Source: Prevotella sp. (GTDB lineage Bacteria; Bacteroidota; Bacteroidia; Bacteroidales; Bacteroidaceae). From it: 34,515 bases of DNA. The DNA lies in NCBI GenBank assembly GCA_024690505.1, contig JAILPA010000140.1, positions 1 to 34,515 on the forward strand, in the 5' to 3' direction. How positions within the stretch are numbered: the first letter of the stretch is position 1; each line of letters opens with the position of its first letter. Both the position numbers and the translations under genes were made by a program. This document shows, piece by piece, positions 31,639 to 34,515 of the stretch. The notes under the pieces were generated by a model that saw only the letters and a list, made by a program, of their open reading frames with translations, was not told the DNA's origin and searched no databases.

Positions 31639-31731
31639 CTATAGAATCACAATCTTCACACGTTGGTTTCCTTTGTGGGTTATCAGCCTGTTCAGGTATC
31701 GGCCTCTTCTGATTTCCATATTGTCAGTCAT
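31639..31731 (-). pseudogene. 5' remnant of an AAA ATPase gene
   Basis: A 30-codon minus-strand frame, ATG at 31729-31731, reads MTDNMEIRRGRYLNRLI, then THKGNQRVKIVIL and a stop at 31639-31641. MEIRR.RYL..LI......VK is the remembered N-terminus of another DUF4143-type ATPase group, which normally continues with VVTGIRRCGKS. The similarity ends exactly before the P-loop, so this is a leftover of a deleted gene. The sequence beyond (31500-31638) shows no gene. Confidence 0.5.
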
Positions 31732-31786
31732 TTATTATTTTTGCAATTATTGCATTTTTCTGAAGTCGGCACAAAAGTAAATAAAT

Positions 31787-33413
31787 CTACTGCTGGCTTC
31801 CGTCGATATTCCCGTAGAGTATGATGTTGGCCACGCCGATATAGTCAGATACATCCACTTTTCCGTCAGCATTCACGTCACCTTGCTTCATAATAAATTT
31901 CATGGTTGCCGGCTCCGAACGGTCGTAGCCTGGAGCAATGGCATAGACGGTAAGAGTATATGTCCTGTCCTTGTTCTCTATCACCACTTCGCCGCCTGAG
32001 AACTCCTCAGATGATGTAAGGTAGCTGGTGAACTCAGCTCCAGGTGTCTCACACTCAAATATCATCTTATTGCCAGAAACGATGATGGTTGGGGTGGCGC
32101 ACAGACCTAAAATATCCTTTGTGAATATTCCTGTTACTTCTACATCGTGAGCAGGCATAGTTTCTGGAATTTCACTCCATCCTGAGAAAGTATATCCTTC
32201 TTTTTCTGGTTCTACCTCTGGTGTTATTGGCGTGCCATATTCTATTTCATACGATTTATACACTTCACCATCCACCATGTATGTCAATGTAAACTTATCG
32301 ACTGTGATGGGTACAATTTCTTTAAATTGATTCCATGGAGCTGTTGCTTTATACAGATTAACGGATGTTTCTGGTACATATAGTGTAGCGTATTCGAGGT
32401 ATGAATCTTTAAATGAATCATTGGCCGTGCTTGGTACCTTTTCAGAATAACAATATACATCGGTTAAATTCTTGCATCCTTCAAAAGCTTGCCCCTCTAT
32501 TGATGTTACTTTCGAAGGGATTCTAATAGTTGTTAGGTTTGAACAACCATAAAAGGTTGTGCCTTTAATTGTAGTAATATCTGAAGGCAAAATTACACTT
32601 TTAAGGGAATAACAATTAATAAAGGCACTCCCTTCTATTTCTTTCACACTATTGGGGATTTCTAACGTAACAAGGTTTTCGCATTGATTAAATGCAGCAA
32701 TACCAATATATTTTAAGTTTTGAGGAAATAAAATAGAGTCAAATTTGCATCCTTCAAATTTCTCCATACCGATTTCTTCAACGTTTGCTCCAAAAGACAC
32801 TGAAAGAAGAGGTACTCCACAAAAAGCACATTTCCCAATTTTTATTACCGAATCAGGTAATTTCAAAGAATCTAAACCATTATAACCGTAAAATGCATAA
32901 TCATGAATCTCAGTAATTCCATCTGGAACATTGAGGCTTCTCAATTCTTCTCCATTTTAAAAAAGTTTTCCTGATAAATAAAGAGGATTGCTGCTTCCTC
33001 CTTTAAAATTTATATTACACCATGCTCTTATGTCAGAGATATGCACAGAGGACATACGACAAAGAGCAAAGGCATCATCACCAATCATTTGTATATTTCT
33101 TCCTATTACTATCTTTTTCAACTTACTTTTTTTAAAGCTACTCCATCCTATCTCTAACAAAGTGTTTGGTAAACAAATGGAATCTAAACTATTGCACCCC
33201 CAAAAAGCCGAACTTCCTATTGTCTTAAGGCCATCTACTAATGTCACTGTTGATAAGGATGTACAATAATAAAAAGAATAACTTCCGATAGATTCGATGC
33301 TTTTAGGAATTGATATTGACTCTAATGAGCTACATTCCGCAAAAGCCCAATCTCCAATGTACTTAACATTATAAGTGACATCATCTACTATGATTATTTC
33401 AGGTATATCAACA
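31787..33413 (-). pseudogene. BspA-like leucine-rich repeat surface protein, broken
   Basis: The minus-strand frame from 33413 to 31787 encodes about a dozen BspA/TpLRR units of about 23 residues (IGDWAFAECSSLESISIPKS type), an InlB-like repeat (YEIEYGTPITPEVEPEKEGY, GYTFSGWSEIPETMPAHDVEV) and a dockerin-like end GDVNADGKVDVSDYIGVANI. A single in-frame TAA at 32957-32959 interrupts it where relatives read GKL..NGEE, and the 5' end with signal peptide is missing because an IS4-family transposase gene abuts at 33414. Both breaks make a functional product unlikely. BspA proteins bind host proteins at the cell surface. The gene is A+T-rich compared with the core. Confidence 0.85.
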
Positions 33414-34515
33414 CTACTGTCCAAAGAAATTTTCCCATAAGGTCAGCTGACCATCATCGGAGTCATTCTGAAGACGTTTTGGTTTAACAAATAGCTCGCC
33501 TAAGGGTTTTCTCTCAAAGAGTACTTTCCCGATGGCCGCCGATAAAATGTAAAGATCTTGATCAACATGATAGACTTTCTTTGCAATGGCAATCAGCAGA
33601 TAGTCGCAGATGGCAATCCAAATCTGCGAGAATACTGCATTTTGGCTCGTTCCATAGAACGACTTGATGTGGAGTCGCTGCTTTATCCATTTGAAGAAAC
33701 ATTCCACCTGCCAGCGCTCCCTATAGAGTTCTGCAATGGTCAGATAAGAGTGGGTAAAATCGTTGCTCAGGAATCTATAGACGTTGCTAGTGGCATAATC
33801 CTCGTAAACAACCATGCGGAGTGTGTCGGGATACCATTTGGTGGTCGTTGGTCCAGTAAGTCTGATGATGGTATCACTTATAACTCCAGTCTGCTTGTCT
33901 ACTGGACGTTCCTCCAGCACTTCATACTTCATGTTGTCTTTTGCCCTTGTCACAAAGAAAGCCTGCTGACGATGGAAGTGCTTGAACAACTGTTTGAAGT
34001 CAACATAGCCCTTGTCCATGAGATAGTAGCTTCCTGGTTCTACGGGAATCAGACTCATAGTCTTGGAATCATGAACAGCAGCCTCAGTCAGATAGATGAA
34101 GGTCGGTATGGAGCCACGCAAATCCAGAAGTGTATGCATCTTTACACCGCCTTTGTCATGATGCAGACGAGCCCACGGGCAAAGCTGGAGGCACAGCTTG
34201 ATGGTACTGCTGTCAAAGGCATACACGATGCCATCTACGTCAAGCCGGGACGGTTCATTCTGGTACAGCTCTCTTGCCCAGGCAATCAGGATCTGCCCAA
34301 AATCATGGTATATACGCCAATCCTTGGTCTCATTGATATGGGCCAAAGTCGAACGTTGGATATACTTTATTCCACTCGAATAGAACTTGGAAGAGAGTGC
34401 CACCAGCGTCGCATCAATGCTGCGGAGACTAATCTGGTCGGTGAACTGGGCAAAACTCATCACCAAGAACTGGTCTCTGCATTTGAACCCGATGGCATGT
34501 CTGTTGCCATTGTAT
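33414..34515 (-). CDS. IS4-family transposase, 5' end outside the window
   Basis: The visible 366 residues (the gene enters from the right edge; residues YNGNRHAIGFKCRDQFLVMSF lie beyond the first internal ATG) include a DUF4372-like N-terminal region and the DDE domain: first Asp in YAFDSSTI, second in YYLMDKGYVDF, and the IS4 signature Y-(2)-R-(3)-E-(6)-K as YRERWQVECFFKWIK. It catalyses cut-and-paste movement of the element. The stop TAG at 33414-33416 lies at the junction with the BspA-like gene, so the last codons or the stop may come from the target. No inverted repeat could be defined with one end missing. Confidence 0.92.
   Translation of the reverse strand, partial: YNGNRHAIGFKCRDQFLVMSFAQFTDQISLRSIDATLVALSSKFYSSGIKYIQRSTLAHINETKDWRIYHDFGQILIAWARELYQNEPSRLDVDGIVYAFDSSTIKLCLQLCPWARLHHDKGGVKMHTLLDLRGSIPTFIYLTEAAVHDSKTMSLIPVEPGSYYLMDKGYVDFKQLFKHFHRQQAFFVTRAKDNMKYEVLEERPVDKQTGVISDTIIRLTGPTTTKWYPDTLRMVVYEDYATSNVYRFLSNDFTHSYLTIAELYRERWQVECFFKWIKQRLHIKSFYGTSQNAVFSQIWIAICDYLLIAIAKKVYHVDQDLYILSAAIGKVLFERKPLGELFVKPKRLQNDSDDGQLTLWENFFGQ
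33414..34515 (-). mobile_element. IS4-family insertion sequence, right part off the window
   Basis: Defined by the transposase gene and by the interruption of the BspA-like gene. The inner end must lie near 33405-33425; the outer end and terminal repeats are beyond 34515. Confidence 0.75.

Noticed and set aside
31490..31780. 96-codon plus-strand frame
   Set aside because: Overlaps the ATPase remnant on the other strand, lacks domain features, and begins in the 22-bp repeat array.

Overview
The window looks like a chromosomal segment of a Bacteroidales bacterium, most likely Prevotellaceae. The evidence is the promoter style (TTTG at -33 and TAnnTTTG at -7, seen before many genes), the general lack of Shine-Dalgarno sites, the acpP-fabF-rnc gene order, BspA-type and C10-peptidase secreted proteins, and a VapE/RhuM accessory block. 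The core genes are visibly GC-rich; several accessory genes are much richer in A+T.

Layout. (1) 1-5750, accessory left part: the end of a small hypothetical gene, a DUF4143-type ATPase behind three 33-bp-spaced repeats, a repeat-rich spacer, an A+T-rich secreted Ig-like protein followed by a 49-residue peptide gene, and a convergent MATE transporter. (2) 5880-8690: the acpP-fabF-rnc housekeeping operon, with a strong hairpin and T-tract between acpP and fabF. (3) 8830-14455: tRNA-Gln, a secreted protein built of seven exact 14-residue repeats, an aldo/keto reductase - vitamin B6 kinase - HhH protein operon, and glutamate formimidoyltransferase. (4) 14603-19418: a WYL regulator overlapping the start of a large secreted exo-lyase-like (PcRGLX/PL26-like) enzyme, then a DUF4923 lipoprotein. 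(5) 19476-23049, minus strand: a secreted C10 (streptopain-like) protease followed by a second, 56-residue peptide gene of the same type as the one at 4198. (6) 23092-28220, core genes: gpmI, an MgtC-like protein, sufS, rpsT, tRNA-Glu and recO. (7) 28240-34515, accessory right part: a RhuM gene and a VapE/DUF3874 helicase gene on the minus strand, surrounded by ten copies of an 11-bp motif and by 21-22-bp tandem repeats; a remnant of an ATPase gene; a BspA-like gene broken by a stop codon and cut by an IS4-family element that runs off the window.

The most interesting signals are: two copies of a small-peptide family (MK..Y..P...VI ... SR..S.WDDEE) each placed directly behind a secreted-protein gene and before a convergent hairpin; the seven-fold 14-residue repeat protein beside tRNA-Gln; the ATGAGGTGTTC motif cluster around vapE/rhuM; and intergenic hairpin repeats whose copies differ by compensatory base changes. 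Functional names rest on recognised motifs and remembered family features; no database search was possible.
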